The translations under genes and the position numbers were made by a program. 64,000 nt of DNA, from NCBI GenBank assembly GCA_022601195.1, contig JAHZIX010000039.1, forward strand, positions 62,001-126,000, read 5' to 3'. The DNA is from Deltaproteobacteria bacterium. GTDB lineage: Bacteria; Acidobacteriota; Thermoanaerobaculia; Multivoradales; JAHZIX01. The notes below the pieces were generated by a model. That model was not told the origin of the DNA. It ran no database searches and was given only the letters and a program-made list of their open reading frames with translations. Position 1 is the first letter of the stretch. Each line of letters opens with the position of its first letter. This document shows, one piece after another, positions 1 to 9,647 of this stretch.

Positions 1-294
1 ACGTGACGAGGGGTTTGGTAGCAGGGGGGAGACTCCCTGGGCCTTGGTGGAGGTTGACCATCCCAGCAGAGCGATGATTCCCAGAGGGATCCCGATGGTC
101 AAAGGGCTCCAGGGGACGCCCATCGTGTCGAGAGTCGTCATGGTGAGGTGAAGAACCACCAGCCCTGCGGTCAGAAAGACTATCCAGCGGAGGTTTCGTT
201 CGGTAGGGACTCCCTCCCGACAGAGGTGAATGAGGCTCCCCCTGCCGACCCAGATGCAGATGGCGATCAGGGCCAGGACCGAAAGAAGGCTCAT
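1..294 (-). CDS. Partial hypothetical membrane protein (C-terminus beyond window)
   Basis: An open frame of 98 codons runs from an ATG at 294 to the window edge without a stop. It begins MSLLSVLALIAICIWVG and then shows two further hydrophobic stretches (around WIVFLTAGLVVL and LTIGIPLGIIALLGW), so at least three membrane segments are visible. Its ATG overlaps the stop of the preceding gene by four bases (ATGA), which implies translational coupling and a shared membrane role. The family is not recognisable from this fragment. Position at the end of the pilT-pilR operon suggests, but does not prove, an envelope function. Confidence 0.72.
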   Translation of the reverse strand, partial: MSLLSVLALIAICIWVGRGSLIHLCREGVPTERNLRWIVFLTAGLVVLHLTMTTLDTMGVPWSPLTIGIPLGIIALLGWSTSTKAQGVSPLLPNPSSR

Positions 295-737
295 GGGACC
301 ACTCGATACACAGCCCCGACTGGGCTCTCGGCGAGTAGTTGGAAATGACTGCGGCCGAGGCGCCGTCGAAAGGCGAGGCAATATTCCACGCCTGCCGGAT
401 TGGCCGGCTTGATCGAGTGGATGTGAAGGGAGGGGGCGAGGTAGCCTGCCCAGCGCTCCAGGAAGAACACCCGATTAGGAGTCATGGAGGCCGGCGCCAC
501 CAAGCCGACGTAGCTGCCCTGCGGAATCTCACCACCGGCTAAATCCAGCAGGCTGCGCAGCTGGCGTTCCTGGGGTGATCCCAGCTGCCAGCGCTGCGGA
601 GCCGCCATTCCTCGTTGGCTTCGTTCCCGTAGCTTCGACCGGGTGGACAGCTCAGCTACCACATGAAAACCGAACCAGAGAGTCAGGGTGGTGATGAGTG
701 CTTTTTGGAGGAAGCTGGCTGTCCTGTTCCGGCCCAT
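291..737 (-). CDS. Hypothetical membrane-anchored protein, 148 aa
   Basis: A small protein with a basic N-terminus and one hydrophobic segment at about residues 13-30 (ALITTLTLWFGFHVVAEL), then a soluble domain probably outside the cytoplasm. I do not recognise the family. It starts six bases after pilR and its stop overlaps the start of the next membrane gene in an ATGA junction, so it is probably co-transcribed with the pil regulators. The soluble part contains a GGEIPQGSYVGLV stretch and ends VGAVYRVVP. This is perhaps an accessory subunit for the partner membrane protein downstream, which is inference from position only. Confidence 0.7.
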   Translation of the reverse strand: MGRNRTASFLQKALITTLTLWFGFHVVAELSTRSKLRERSQRGMAAPQRWQLGSPQERQLRSLLDLAGGEIPQGSYVGLVAPASMTPNRVFFLERWAGYLAPSLHIHSIKPANPAGVEYCLAFRRRLGRSHFQLLAESPVGAVYRVVP

Positions 738-743
738 GGGCGG

Positions 744-2141
744 CTAGGAGTTGCCGTCGGGATCCCTTTCTCCCGACGCAGTGATGCCAGCTTTCTTGGC
801 GTAGTAACGGAACGACCGGAAGGTCATCTTGAGCAACTCCGCTGCTTGGGTCTGATTGCCATCGGTCCGTTCCAGGGCCTGACGCATCAGATGGCTACGG
901 ATTTCCTCTAGGTAGGCTTCCAGATCTAGACCCTCGCTGGGAAGGTCAATGGAGTCCCGGGAAGAAGATTGGGTGCTGACCAGCTTCGGCGGCAAATCTC
1001 TTACGCCGATCGTTTCTCCCTGGGACAAAGCTAGCGTTCGCTCAATGGTGTTTTCGAGCTCTCGTACATTTCCCGGCCAATCGTAGGCCTCTAGGGCTCG
1101 CATAGCCTCCACGGAGATTTGTGCGTCCTCGACGCCCATTTCCTGGCTGTATTTACCCAGGAAATGACTGACGAGCAACGGAATGTCATCGCGGCGGGAA
1201 CGCAAAGGCGGTAGCTCGATGGGAATCACATTGATGCGGTAGAACAGATCTTCCCGAAACTCGTTGGCCGCGACCCGAGTCAGGAGGTCCCTATTGGTGG
1301 CAGCGATGATGCGGACGTTCACGGACTCTTCCCGGTTGCCACCGACCCGACGCACGGTCTTCTCCTGCAGCGCACGGAGCAGCTTTACCTGCATCGGCAT
1401 TGGCATTTCGCCAATTTCGTCGAGAAATAGAGTCCCCCCACTGGCCTCCTGGAATAGGCCCTTCTTGTCTCTCACGGCGCCGGTGAAGGAGCCCCTTTCG
1501 TGTCCGAAGAGCTCGCTTTCCAATAGCGATTCCGGGAGAGCCCCGCAGTTGATGGAGAGAAAACGGTTTTCTACTCTGGGGCTGGAGTAGTGAAGGGCGC
1601 GGGCAATGAGCTCTTTACCGGTGCCGCTCTCACCGTGGATCAGGACTGTGGAGTGGGTGCGAGCCACCCTTTCCACCACTTTGAAGATCGCCTGCATCTT
1701 TGGGCTGCGGCCAATGATGTTGGAGAAGGTGTACCTCTGCTCCAGCTCTCGGCGAAGGTAGACGTTTTCCTCCACCAGATCGGTTTTTTCGAGAGCCTTT
1801 TCTACCAGGATCTTCAGCTCGTCGACGTCGAAGGGCTTTGAGATGTAGTCATAAGCCCCGAGCTTCATGGCCTCGATGGCCGACTTACTGGAGGTGTACG
1901 CGGTCATCATGACCACGGAGGTACTGGGCCGGGTAGCCTTGATCTCGCGCAGAATGTCCAGACCATTGCCGTCGGGCATCATGATGTCGCAAAGGACCAG
2001 ATCGAAATCTCCCGCGGCGAGCTCTCGCGCCTCCTGGGCGGATTGGGCGGTGGTGACGTCGAACCCTTCTTCTCGGAAAAGTAGACACAAGAACTCGAGG
2101 AGGCTTTCCTCGTCGTCCACTATGAGTAGTTTTCGGCTCAT
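744..2141 (-). CDS. pilR: Sigma-54-dependent response regulator, PilR-like
   Basis: NtrC-family activator of 465 residues. The receiver domain (about 1-120) has the acidic pair at D9/D10 and the likely phospho-acceptor D52 in LCDIMMPDG. The AAA+ domain (about 140-380) carries Walker A GESGTGKE, the sigma-54 contact loop as GSFTGA in place of the commoner GAFTGA, and Walker B GGTLFLDEIGE. The C-terminal Fis-type helix-turn-helix contains GNQTQAAELLKMTFRSFRYY, close to PilR proteins that activate pilin transcription. The start codon overlaps the pilS stop by four bases, so kinase and regulator are coupled. Family assignment is firm; the PilR name rests on the C-terminus and the pilT/pilC context. 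No pilin gene is visible in the window. Confidence 0.93.
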   Translation of the reverse strand: MSRKLLIVDDEESLLEFLCLLFREEGFDVTTAQSAQEARELAAGDFDLVLCDIMMPDGNGLDILREIKATRPSTSVVMMTAYTSSKSAIEAMKLGAYDYISKPFDVDELKILVEKALEKTDLVEENVYLRRELEQRYTFSNIIGRSPKMQAIFKVVERVARTHSTVLIHGESGTGKELIARALHYSSPRVENRFLSINCGALPESLLESELFGHERGSFTGAVRDKKGLFQEASGGTLFLDEIGEMPMPMQVKLLRALQEKTVRRVGGNREESVNVRIIAATNRDLLTRVAANEFREDLFYRINVIPIELPPLRSRRDDIPLLVSHFLGKYSQEMGVEDAQISVEAMRALEAYDWPGNVRELENTIERTLALSQGETIGVRDLPPKLVSTQSSSRDSIDLPSEGLDLEAYLEEIRSHLMRQALERTDGNQTQAAELLKMTFRSFRYYAKKAGITASGERDPDGNS

Positions 2142-3835
2142 TGCAGGGGTTCCAGAGTCTGTTGTTCGAGGGATGGCATCAAGGGGAGATCAACGGTGAT
2201 CTGAGTACCCTTTCCGGGCTCACTTTCGACTCGTAGTCTACCGTCATGTTCTTGAATGATCCGGTAGACGATGGACATACCAATTCCCGTCCCCCGATCG
2301 AAGAAGCTCTGGAAGGGTTGGAACATCTTGGCGCGCTCGTCTTCAGTCATACCCTTACCAGTATCTTCCACCACGAACTGGTAGGAATCTTCGATCTGAC
2401 GGCCGGATAGTCTGAGGGTACCACCGCTAGGCATGGCTCGTAATGCATTGCGAGCTAAATTCCAGAAGATCTGACTGATCTGATCGGCATCACCCAGCAT
2501 CATGATGGGGTTGTCAGGAATGTCGATGCTCAGCTCGTGGTGGCTCGATACTTCGGCGCTATTGGTCAGCAGCGAGAAGTGCTCCCGCAGAAGCTGGGAA
2601 ATGTCAAAACGAATCAGGGCGCTGTCTTTGGGCCGAGCAAAACGCAGGAACCCCTTGATGGTGCGGTCCAAGCGTTGGCTCTCTTTGAGAATGATCTCCA
2701 GGAGTCGGACTCCGGATTGGTCTTGGGGCAGAGATCGGGCGAGCATTTGTGCAGATCCGGAGATGGCGGCCAGTGGGTTTCCGATCTCGTGGGCGATTCC
2801 TGCGGCTAGCTCGCCGACCGCTGCCATGCGGTCTTTGACCCGCAACTCCTCTTGCATCTTTCGTTTCTCTGTCAGGTCTTGAAAGATGACGATATAGCCT
2901 CGTGAATTATCCGAAGCATCTTTGAGGCGGGTCATGGAGAAGCCAACGGTGACCTGGTTGGGGCCGCGAACGATATCGACTTCGTCGAAGGCCCTGCCGA
3001 TCTTCTCGCAGTCGGCCTGGCTACGCCGCCATAGCTCGGTTGAGAACATGGCGCTGTCAGTGATTGGATGTCCCACCAACTCTCCGGAGCTTTGAGAGAG
3101 GATGATCTCTCCGGCTCGATTGACGCTGGAAATCATTCCGGAGTGATCGGTCGTTACCAAGCCGCTAACGATGGATTGGATGACATCTTGGTAAACCACT
3201 TTGAGTGACTCGAGCCTCTCGGTTTCTTTCTCCAGCTTCTCTTGCACCAGCTGGGTACGTCTGGCCAAGGTGGAGCCCAAGAGAGCGACAGCATAGAAAC
3301 CCACCAGAGCGACCACCACGTTGTAAGTCAGCCGAATGGTGATGTCTGGATCGATGTTGCGGATCGTGCCGAAGCCCTGCCAACCGAAAAAGAGGCCGAG
3401 CATCAAGCTGGTGTAGAGGACCAGGGCAGCGGAAGCAAAGGCCGTGGCTGCGGCGGGCCGGCCAAGATAGAACGATGCGAGGACGATGATCACCGGATAG
3501 AACATCGAAAAGGGGCTGAGAATGCCACCGAAGATGAACACCAGAGCGGAGACCAGAACCAGATCTCCACTGAGTTGAATCCAGGCCTGAAGCTGAGGGC
3601 TCAAGCGCTGGATCTTGAGCATCAGTGCATAGACGAAGCTCGCTGCGATGGTCGCGAAGAGAAGAATTCGTACCCAGGCCGGGCTGGCCCCTTGATAGAG
3701 CACGGCCAGTAGGCCTTTCTCCTCTGGTGTACCCGTGTAGAAAAAGGCAGGAGCGACGATAGCCGTCACCACTAGAAGGCGAGCTACGACGAGGGTGCGC
3801 AGTTGTCGGACTTGAGGGGACAGGGGTTCGTACAA
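2138..3835 (-). CDS. pilS: Sensor histidine kinase, PilS-like
   Basis: Membrane histidine kinase of 565 residues. The N-terminal third holds about six hydrophobic segments (for example LLVVTAIVAPAFFY, LVLVSALVFIFGGIL and VVALVGFYAVALLG). A short coiled linker leads to a PAS domain (about 210-325), then a HisKA dimerisation domain with the phospho-accepting histidine in AAGIAHEIGNPLAAI, and an HATPase domain with N box NLARNALRAM, G1 DTGKGM and G2 GTGIGMSIVYRII. This is the PilS topology: a polytopic sensor, PAS domain and kinase. It is expected to phosphorylate the overlapping PilR homologue. The gene follows pilC by 39 bases on the same strand and probably belongs to the pilTC operon. Confidence 0.92.
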   Translation of the reverse strand: MYEPLSPQVRQLRTLVVARLLVVTAIVAPAFFYTGTPEEKGLLAVLYQGASPAWVRILLFATIAASFVYALMLKIQRLSPQLQAWIQLSGDLVLVSALVFIFGGILSPFSMFYPVIIVLASFYLGRPAAATAFASAALVLYTSLMLGLFFGWQGFGTIRNIDPDITIRLTYNVVVALVGFYAVALLGSTLARRTQLVQEKLEKETERLESLKVVYQDVIQSIVSGLVTTDHSGMISSVNRAGEIILSQSSGELVGHPITDSAMFSTELWRRSQADCEKIGRAFDEVDIVRGPNQVTVGFSMTRLKDASDNSRGYIVIFQDLTEKRKMQEELRVKDRMAAVGELAAGIAHEIGNPLAAISGSAQMLARSLPQDQSGVRLLEIILKESQRLDRTIKGFLRFARPKDSALIRFDISQLLREHFSLLTNSAEVSSHHELSIDIPDNPIMMLGDADQISQIFWNLARNALRAMPSGGTLRLSGRQIEDSYQFVVEDTGKGMTEDERAKMFQPFQSFFDRGTGIGMSIVYRIIQEHDGRLRVESEPGKGTQITVDLPLMPSLEQQTLEPLQ

Positions 3836-3874
3836 CCTACTGTCCCGTTTGGAGCCGATTCTCCAACCGAGCCA

Positions 3875-5086
3875 CTAGCCGATCTGCGTGAGAATCGAGT
3901 AGAGAGGCAGGTACATCGCGGCGACGATGACGCCGATGATGGCACCTAGGACCGTAATCAGAATCGGTTCGATGAGCTTCATCATGCCGGCTACGGCGGT
4001 ATCCACTTCCTCTTCGTAGAAGTCGGCGATCTTGGACAGCATCTGGTCCAAAGCACCGGTTTGCTCACCCACATTGATCATCTGAACCACCATTTGAGGG
4101 AAGACCTTGGTGTGTGCCAGGGGCTCACTGATGGTCTTACCTTCTTCGACCGCTTTTCGAACGGACATGACGGCGTCTTCGATGATGGCATTTCCCGAGG
4201 TGCGTGCGGTGATCTCAAGGCCGTCCAAGATGGGCACGCCGGAGGAAGTCAGGGTCGACAAGGTACGGCAAAAACGGGCAATGGCGATCTTTCGTACCAA
4301 CATTCCGAGAATGGGAAACTTTAGAATCATCCCATCGAGGATCCGCCGACCTCGGTGCGTCTTGTGCCATCGGTTGACGGCGATTCCACCTAGGAAAAGA
4401 ATGATGAAAAGGAAGATGGAATAGTTGCCGACGAAGTTACTGGCCCCGACGACCATGCGAGTCAGAAAGGGAAGCTCGGAGCCAACTCCTGCGAAGAGCT
4501 GGGCGAAGACCGGGATCACGAAACGAAGAATGACCCAGACCACCAGGGCAGCGATGGAGATAACGGCTACTGGGTAGATCAGCGCTGATTTGACCTGCGC
4601 CTTGAGTTTGACAACTTTCTCGATATAGGCCGACAGGCGCTGGAGGATGATGTCCAGAATACCGCCCGCTTCCCCCGCGGCGACCATGTTGACGTAGAGA
4701 TTGTCGAAGGCCCTCGGGTGCTTGCGCATGGAGTCCGCCAGGGTGCCACCCTGCTCGATGTCCTGCTGGACCTTGCGGATGATCTCGCCAAAGGTGGCGT
4801 GTTCTTCCTGCCCACCCAGAATCTCCAAGCACTGCACCAGCGGCAATCCGGCATCGAGCATGACGGAGAACTGCCGAGTGAAAAGGGACAGACGCTTTTG
4901 AGGCACATTGCGCGGGATCTGCAGGCGCTTCATGATCGGGATTTCCCGACCCTTTTCGCGAATGCTGGTGACTTGGATATTTCGGCGTTTGAGGGCAGCG
5001 GTAGCGGCATCGGGGTTGTCCGCTAGCTCGATCCCTTCCATCAACTGGCCATTGCGGGCACGGCCTTTCCAAGCAAAGCTTGCCAT
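3875..5086 (-). CDS. pilC: Type IV pilus inner-membrane platform protein PilC
   Basis: Type II secretion F / PilC family, 403 residues, the usual length. Two homologous T2SSF domains are visible: the first around LSLFTRQFSVMLDAGLPL and the second around IARFCRTLSTLTSSGVPIL. Each is followed by hydrophobic membrane segments (ALIYPVAVISIAALVVWVIL, YSIFLFIILFLGGIAV and the C-terminal ILITVLGAIIGVIVAAMYL). PilC is the polytopic platform on which the PilB and PilT motors act. The ATG lies three bases after the pilT stop, with an AAGGAG-type ribosome site inside the end of pilT, which supports this start. PilB and the pilins are not in the window. Confidence 0.96.
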   Translation of the reverse strand: MASFAWKGRARNGQLMEGIELADNPDAATAALKRRNIQVTSIREKGREIPIMKRLQIPRNVPQKRLSLFTRQFSVMLDAGLPLVQCLEILGGQEEHATFGEIIRKVQQDIEQGGTLADSMRKHPRAFDNLYVNMVAAGEAGGILDIILQRLSAYIEKVVKLKAQVKSALIYPVAVISIAALVVWVILRFVIPVFAQLFAGVGSELPFLTRMVVGASNFVGNYSIFLFIILFLGGIAVNRWHKTHRGRRILDGMILKFPILGMLVRKIAIARFCRTLSTLTSSGVPILDGLEITARTSGNAIIEDAVMSVRKAVEEGKTISEPLAHTKVFPQMVVQMINVGEQTGALDQMLSKIADFYEEEVDTAVAGMMKLIEPILITVLGAIIGVIVAAMYLPLYSILTQIG

Positions 5087-5089
5087 GGC

Positions 5090-6205
5090 TTATCTCCTTG
5101 CTGCCGTCGGGCGACCGGACGGCGTTCCCTGTGCAGGGGCGGTGCGGGCGATGATGTCCTGGAGCTCGTCTGAGTTCGAGGAGCGGGCCATCGCCGTCTT
5201 TAGGGTGATCATGCGCTTGAAATAGAGTCCAGCGAGACTTTGGTTGAATGTCTGCATGCCATGTTTGGCTTGGCCGGTCTGCATCATTCCGTAAATTTGG
5301 TGGATCTTGTCTTCGCGAACCAGGTTGCGAATCGCCGAATTGGGAACCATGATCTCCATGGCGAGAGCCCGGCCTTGGCCACTCGCGCGGGGCAGCAGCG
5401 ACTGACAGAAAATCCCTTCGAGAACGAAAGAGAGCTGTACCCGAATCTGCGACTGTTGATGGGCTGGGAAGATATCGATGATCCGGTTGATGGTCTGTGC
5501 CGCGGAGTTGGTGTGCAAGGTGGCAAAGGTCAGATGTCCGGTCTCGGCGATTCTGAGTGCCGATTCCACTGTGACGTGATCCCGGATCTCACCGATCAGC
5601 ACGACATCCGGGTCCTGCCGCAACACAGAGCGCAGAGCGTTTTGAAAACTGTGCGTGTCCGCGTTGAGCTCCCGCTGATTGATGATGCACTTCTTGTGGC
5701 TGTGGAGATACTCGACGGGATCCTCAATGGTGACGATGTGCTCGCTCCGCTCGCGATTGATCTTGTCGATCATGGCAGCCAGGGTGGTCGACTTTCCAGA
5801 GCCCGTAGGACCTGTGACCAAAATCAAGCCGCGCGGTTTCTCACACAGCCGTTCTGCCGTTTGAGGCAGTCCTAGCTCGCGGAAGCTGCGAATTTCGTAG
5901 GGGATCTGTCGAAAGGCTGCCGCCAAGGCGCCCCTTTGGTGGAAGACGTTGGCGCGAAAACGGGCAAGGCCCTTCAAGCCGAAAGAAAAATCGATCTCCA
6001 GCAGCTCTTCCAAGCGCTGTTTTTGGTTGTCTGTCAGGATCGAGTAGGCCAGCTTCTTGGTTTGCGTTGGCGTGAAGGGGGGAGCGTTGAGAGCTTTCAA
6101 AACGCCATCGACGCGGATTTGAGGGGGTGAGTTGGTCGTGATGTGGAGGTCAGATCCCCCCTGCTCGACCATGGCCTTCAGCAGCTGATTCAGGGTGACG
6201 GACAT
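5090..6205 (-). CDS. pilT: Twitching motility retraction ATPase PilT
   Basis: Secretion ATPase of 371 residues that powers pilus retraction. It has the N-terminal PAS-like domain (QGGSDLHITTNSPPQIRVDG), Walker A GPTGSGKSTT, the Asp box around IVTIEDPVEYLH, Walker B LRQDPDVVLIGEIRD and the His box GHLTFATLHTNSA. The C-terminal motif AIRNLVREDKIHQI matches the AIRNLIRE motif known for PilT rather than PilB. The C-terminal tail after GLYFKRMITLKTA is short and variable. It is the first gene of the pilT-pilC-pilS-pilR order on the minus strand. Coupling motor, platform and two-component regulator in one operon suggests joint expression. Confidence 0.96.
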   Translation of the reverse strand: MSVTLNQLLKAMVEQGGSDLHITTNSPPQIRVDGVLKALNAPPFTPTQTKKLAYSILTDNQKQRLEELLEIDFSFGLKGLARFRANVFHQRGALAAAFRQIPYEIRSFRELGLPQTAERLCEKPRGLILVTGPTGSGKSTTLAAMIDKINRERSEHIVTIEDPVEYLHSHKKCIINQRELNADTHSFQNALRSVLRQDPDVVLIGEIRDHVTVESALRIAETGHLTFATLHTNSAAQTINRIIDIFPAHQQSQIRVQLSFVLEGIFCQSLLPRASGQGRALAMEIMVPNSAIRNLVREDKIHQIYGMMQTGQAKHGMQTFNQSLAGLYFKRMITLKTAMARSSNSDELQDIIARTAPAQGTPSGRPTAARR

Positions 6206-6350
6206 ACGGATTTTTCTTTGCCTGATGCGTGTTTAGAGATTTCGAGGACCGCTGGAGTCTACCATCGTTTTTGGGTGCTGCGAAAGCGACCGGGAGGAGC
6301 GCACCTCCAGAGAGCTCCCGCCAGCCCCTTCTGGATCGAACCTAGCCAAC

Positions 6351-7658
6351 CTAGCCCTTGGGCGGATTGGCCTTGAGGATCTCGACAATGGCATCGGCAA
6401 GGAGGTCGTTGCCTTCGATATTGAAATGGCAGCAGACGTCGATGTAGAGGCTTTGGGGAACGTTGCGGAAGATTAGAGTGAGGTCGAAAAAAGGCAGCCC
6501 TGCTTCGCGAGCCTCCCTGCCTTTGGAGATTAGCATGGGATAGCCGCTCAGTACGCCGGGGCGGACTCGATTGTCCTCGTCGAAGGCCACCCGGGTCTCT
6601 TGGTCGGTGAGATCCTTGGAGCCGTCAATATACTGATTCGGTTGCAGAAAGTGGAAATATTCGGCGCCGGCGGATTGGGCGAGAGCCTGCATTTGATAGG
6701 AGCTACGGATCCATACATCGGTGAGATCTTCGTAGAGTTTTTCCGGCTCGGAGTACTTCCGACGGGGTCCATGGGTCTGGTAGTTCCAGGAGATGTCTTT
6801 CTTGTTCGCCAACTCTAGTTGCCCTTCGGAGATACGCCGGTCCAGGTTCTGGTTCTTGAGGCTCCAGAACAGGCTCGCTGTGAAACTGCGGCTCAGCAGA
6901 GGGCCGGAGAAGTGCTGCGCGAGGTTCTTTTTCTGATCCTGAAGATAGGCGAGACGCCCCAAGGAGATGCGCAGGGCTGGATCCAGGGCCGCTGTGCGGA
7001 AATACCAGTCTCTGGGGTAATGGGGAAAAACATTCTTCGAGATGAGCTCCGGGCCTGGCAGGGCGACCTCATTGAAGCCGTCGATATTCAAGATGAGGTC
7101 GAAGTGGCCTCCGAGAGCCAGAAAATAGTTGAGGGCCATCAGTTGCTGGGGTTGCTTGAACCCCCCCAGGGCGGCATGGACTAGGCGAATCTTCTTCCCG
7201 GTGAATCGGGGGACGGTGCCTAGGTCCTCAGTGAGTTTCTCGAAGCTCACATTGGCCAGGATATTCGCTACTGAGCCACCGAAGATTCCCACCACGACAG
7301 TGTCTTCGCGGGCTGGCTGGAGCAGGGAAGCACGATTGTCGGGAAAGCCTAGGTTGGCCGCTCCGGGGCGGAAGTTTCTCTTCTTGCGAGCTTGCGCCCG
7401 TGGAACGTTGACGAAGCCCAGGAAAGGGTGCAGCACATTGTGACCAAAATGATTCTGGAAACGCCTTAGGCGTCGTTCCACTTTGAGCTCTCTGGGATCT
7501 CCCGTCGGCTCGCCGTCGGCAATGGTCTGTCTCGCCTCGGATAGTCCGCTGTAGCTGGCCCAGCGGCCCTGGGAAGCGCTCAGACCAAGAAAACTAAGAA
7601 CTTCGGCACCCAGGAGCACGAGAATTGCCAGAATGGTCGAAAAAAGTAGTTTGCGCAT
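6351..7658 (-). CDS. SGNH/GDSL-hydrolase-like membrane-anchored protein
   Basis: A protein of 435 residues starting at the ATG at 7658 (MRKLLFSTILAILVLLGAEVL), which gives one N-terminal membrane anchor; the frame stays open upstream but would then cover the start of the divergent ABC gene. Motifs fit an SGNH hydrolase: a GGS nucleophile block in VVGIFGGSVANIL, a third block LNIDGFNEV, and a C-terminal D-x-x-x-H block LYIDVCCHFNIEGNDLLADAI. Such proteins often deacylate or acylate envelope polysaccharides. The substrate cannot be read from sequence. It ends 145 bases before the pilT start on the same strand, so it may be expressed separately. Confidence 0.7.
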   Translation of the reverse strand: MRKLLFSTILAILVLLGAEVLSFLGLSASQGRWASYSGLSEARQTIADGEPTGDPRELKVERRLRRFQNHFGHNVLHPFLGFVNVPRAQARKKRNFRPGAANLGFPDNRASLLQPAREDTVVVGIFGGSVANILANVSFEKLTEDLGTVPRFTGKKIRLVHAALGGFKQPQQLMALNYFLALGGHFDLILNIDGFNEVALPGPELISKNVFPHYPRDWYFRTAALDPALRISLGRLAYLQDQKKNLAQHFSGPLLSRSFTASLFWSLKNQNLDRRISEGQLELANKKDISWNYQTHGPRRKYSEPEKLYEDLTDVWIRSSYQMQALAQSAGAEYFHFLQPNQYIDGSKDLTDQETRVAFDEDNRVRPGVLSGYPMLISKGREAREAGLPFFDLTLIFRNVPQSLYIDVCCHFNIEGNDLLADAIVEILKANPPKG

Positions 7659-7793
7659 GGTGTACCTCGTCTCGCAGTCAGTGTCAGGACCGGGCGAAGG
7701 TCTCATCTTCCCCATCTCGGTCGGCAAACTTGACCCGAGAGGATACCAGGGCTGCCCAGAGAGAATTTTCCCGCGGGCTGATAAGATAGAACA

Positions 7794-9647
7794 GTGACTC
7801 AGAAGGCCGATCCCCACGCAGAAGAAACTCTCGGAAAAGTTTACGACGGGCAGCTCATGAGGCGTCTACTCGCCTACTTGCGGCCGCACCGATTCATGAC
7901 GGCGACAGCGGTGGGACTGATCCTGGTCTCATCCATCCTGCAGTTGGCGGGTCCTTTGATCATGGCCGTCAGCCTGGACCTGTTCATCGCCCCGGAGGCT
8001 GGCGAAAAGCTCTCCGCTCCATCCTTGTGGGTACAAGCGCAGCTGGGGCCGGATCTAGACCCCATGACGGGGCTGATCATTCTCAGTGCCGCCTACCTGT
8101 CGTTTCTGCTGGCGACCTTCTTCGTGCTCTATCTCCAAGGTTACGTCATGGAGGTCATGGGGCAGTACGTGATGTATGACCTCCGGCGAGAGGTCTTTTC
8201 CAAGCTTCAGCGACTCAGCATCGCCTACCTGGACCGCAACCCGGTGGGACGTCTCGTCACTCGGGTGACCACTGACGTTGCTTCTCTCAACGAGCTATTC
8301 ACCTCTGGGCTGGTCTCCATCTTCGGCGAGATCATGCTGTTGGTGGGCATTGTGGCCGTCATTTTCTGGCTCAATTGGCAGCTGGCGCTGATTTCCCTGT
8401 CCATTCTTCCGCTGCTGCTCGGGTTAGGGCTGTGGTTTCGTCTTCGGGCGCGTCAGAAGTACAGGGAAGTGCGGGTCAAGATCGCGCGTATCAACTCTTT
8501 TCTCCAGGAACACATCACCGGCATGGCCATCGTGCAGCTCTTCAACCGAGAGCGCAGCGCCTATGGAGAGTTCCAAGAGATCAACGAGGAGCACCGGGAA
8601 GCCAATATCGGCGCCATATTCTTCTACGCCGTCTATTACCCCATGGTGGAGCTCATCACCGCTCTCGGAGTTGGGCTCTTGGTTTGGTTTGGTGGCGGGC
8701 AAGTGGTGCAAGGGGCCATTTCCCTGGGAGCGCTGGTCGCATTCCTGCAGTATGCGCGGCGGTTCTACCAGCCCCTGGCGGATCTCAGCCAGAAGTACAA
8801 TATTTTGCAAAGCGCCATGGCGAGCTCGGAGAGAATTTTCGAGGTCTTGGATACCCCGGAGGAGATCGCTTCACCCCCGGAAGCCTTTTCTCCCCCACGG
8901 GTCCGTGGAGGGTTGGAATTTCGCGATGTCGAGTTCTCCTACCTTCCCGGCGAGAAAGTCCTCCAAGGAATCTCCTTCAAGGTGGAGCCCGGAGAAACCT
9001 TGGCGGTGGTAGGGCATACGGGAGCCGGAAAATCAACTCTGGCGAACCTACTCCTGCGGTTCTACGATGTGGATGCCGGCTCGGTGTTTCTCGATGGCGT
9101 TGACGTTCGTAGGTGGGACTTGACCCGACTCCGTCGTTCCGTGGGAATGGTGCTGCAGGATGTCTTTCTTTTCTCGGGCGATATCGCGGACAACATTCGT
9201 CTGGGAGAAGCCTCGATCACCGAGGAGAGGTTGCGCTGGGCTACTCGCGAGGTTCACGCTCTGGATTTCATCGAGCGTCAACCCAACGGTTTCGAGACGG
9301 TCGTCCGGGAGCGGGGGGCGGGGTTGTCCACCGGGCAAAAACAGCTCATCGCTTTCGCTCGTGCCCTGGCAGCGGATCCAACGATTCTTGTTCTCGACGA
9401 GGCGACCTCTTCCATCGATACAGAAACCGAGCAGCTGATTCAGAAGGCTCTCGACAAGCTTTTGGAAGGGCGAACCTCCATCGTCATCGCTCACCGTTTG
9501 TCGACGATACAGAAGGCGGACCGGATTCTCGTTCTGCACAAGGGGCAGCTTTGGGAACAGGGAACCCACCAGGAGCTCCTCGCCAAGCAAGGTATTTACC
9601 ATAAGCTGTATTTGTTGCAATACCGGGAGCAGGAGGTTGCTGTTTGA
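7794..9647 (+). CDS. ABC exporter, fused permease and ATPase (MsbA/MdlB type)
   Basis: Half-transporter of 617 residues. The N-terminal ABC-type-1 membrane domain (about 25-330) has six hydrophobic segments beginning FMTATAVGLILVSSILQLAG. The nucleotide-binding domain (about 370-600) has Walker A GHTGAGKST, Q-loop MVLQDVFLFSGD, signature LSTGQKQLI, Walker B ILVLDEATSSID and the H-loop VIAHRLST. The signature threonine in place of the first glycine of LSGGQ is shared by MdlB-like exporters. The frame opens with GTG at 7794 and a weak ribosome site; the ATG at 7857 (MRRLLAYL) is an alternative. It is a single half-transporter, so it probably acts as a homodimer, or a partner lies elsewhere. The substrate is unknown; lipids or drugs are typical. 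Confidence 0.92.
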   Translation: MTQKADPHAEETLGKVYDGQLMRRLLAYLRPHRFMTATAVGLILVSSILQLAGPLIMAVSLDLFIAPEAGEKLSAPSLWVQAQLGPDLDPMTGLIILSAAYLSFLLATFFVLYLQGYVMEVMGQYVMYDLRREVFSKLQRLSIAYLDRNPVGRLVTRVTTDVASLNELFTSGLVSIFGEIMLLVGIVAVIFWLNWQLALISLSILPLLLGLGLWFRLRARQKYREVRVKIARINSFLQEHITGMAIVQLFNRERSAYGEFQEINEEHREANIGAIFFYAVYYPMVELITALGVGLLVWFGGGQVVQGAISLGALVAFLQYARRFYQPLADLSQKYNILQSAMASSERIFEVLDTPEEIASPPEAFSPPRVRGGLEFRDVEFSYLPGEKVLQGISFKVEPGETLAVVGHTGAGKSTLANLLLRFYDVDAGSVFLDGVDVRRWDLTRLRRSVGMVLQDVFLFSGDIADNIRLGEASITEERLRWATREVHALDFIERQPNGFETVVRERGAGLSTGQKQLIAFARALAADPTILVLDEATSSIDTETEQLIQKALDKLLEGRTSIVIAHRLSTIQKADRILVLHKGQLWEQGTHQELLAKQGIYHKLYLLQYREQEVAV

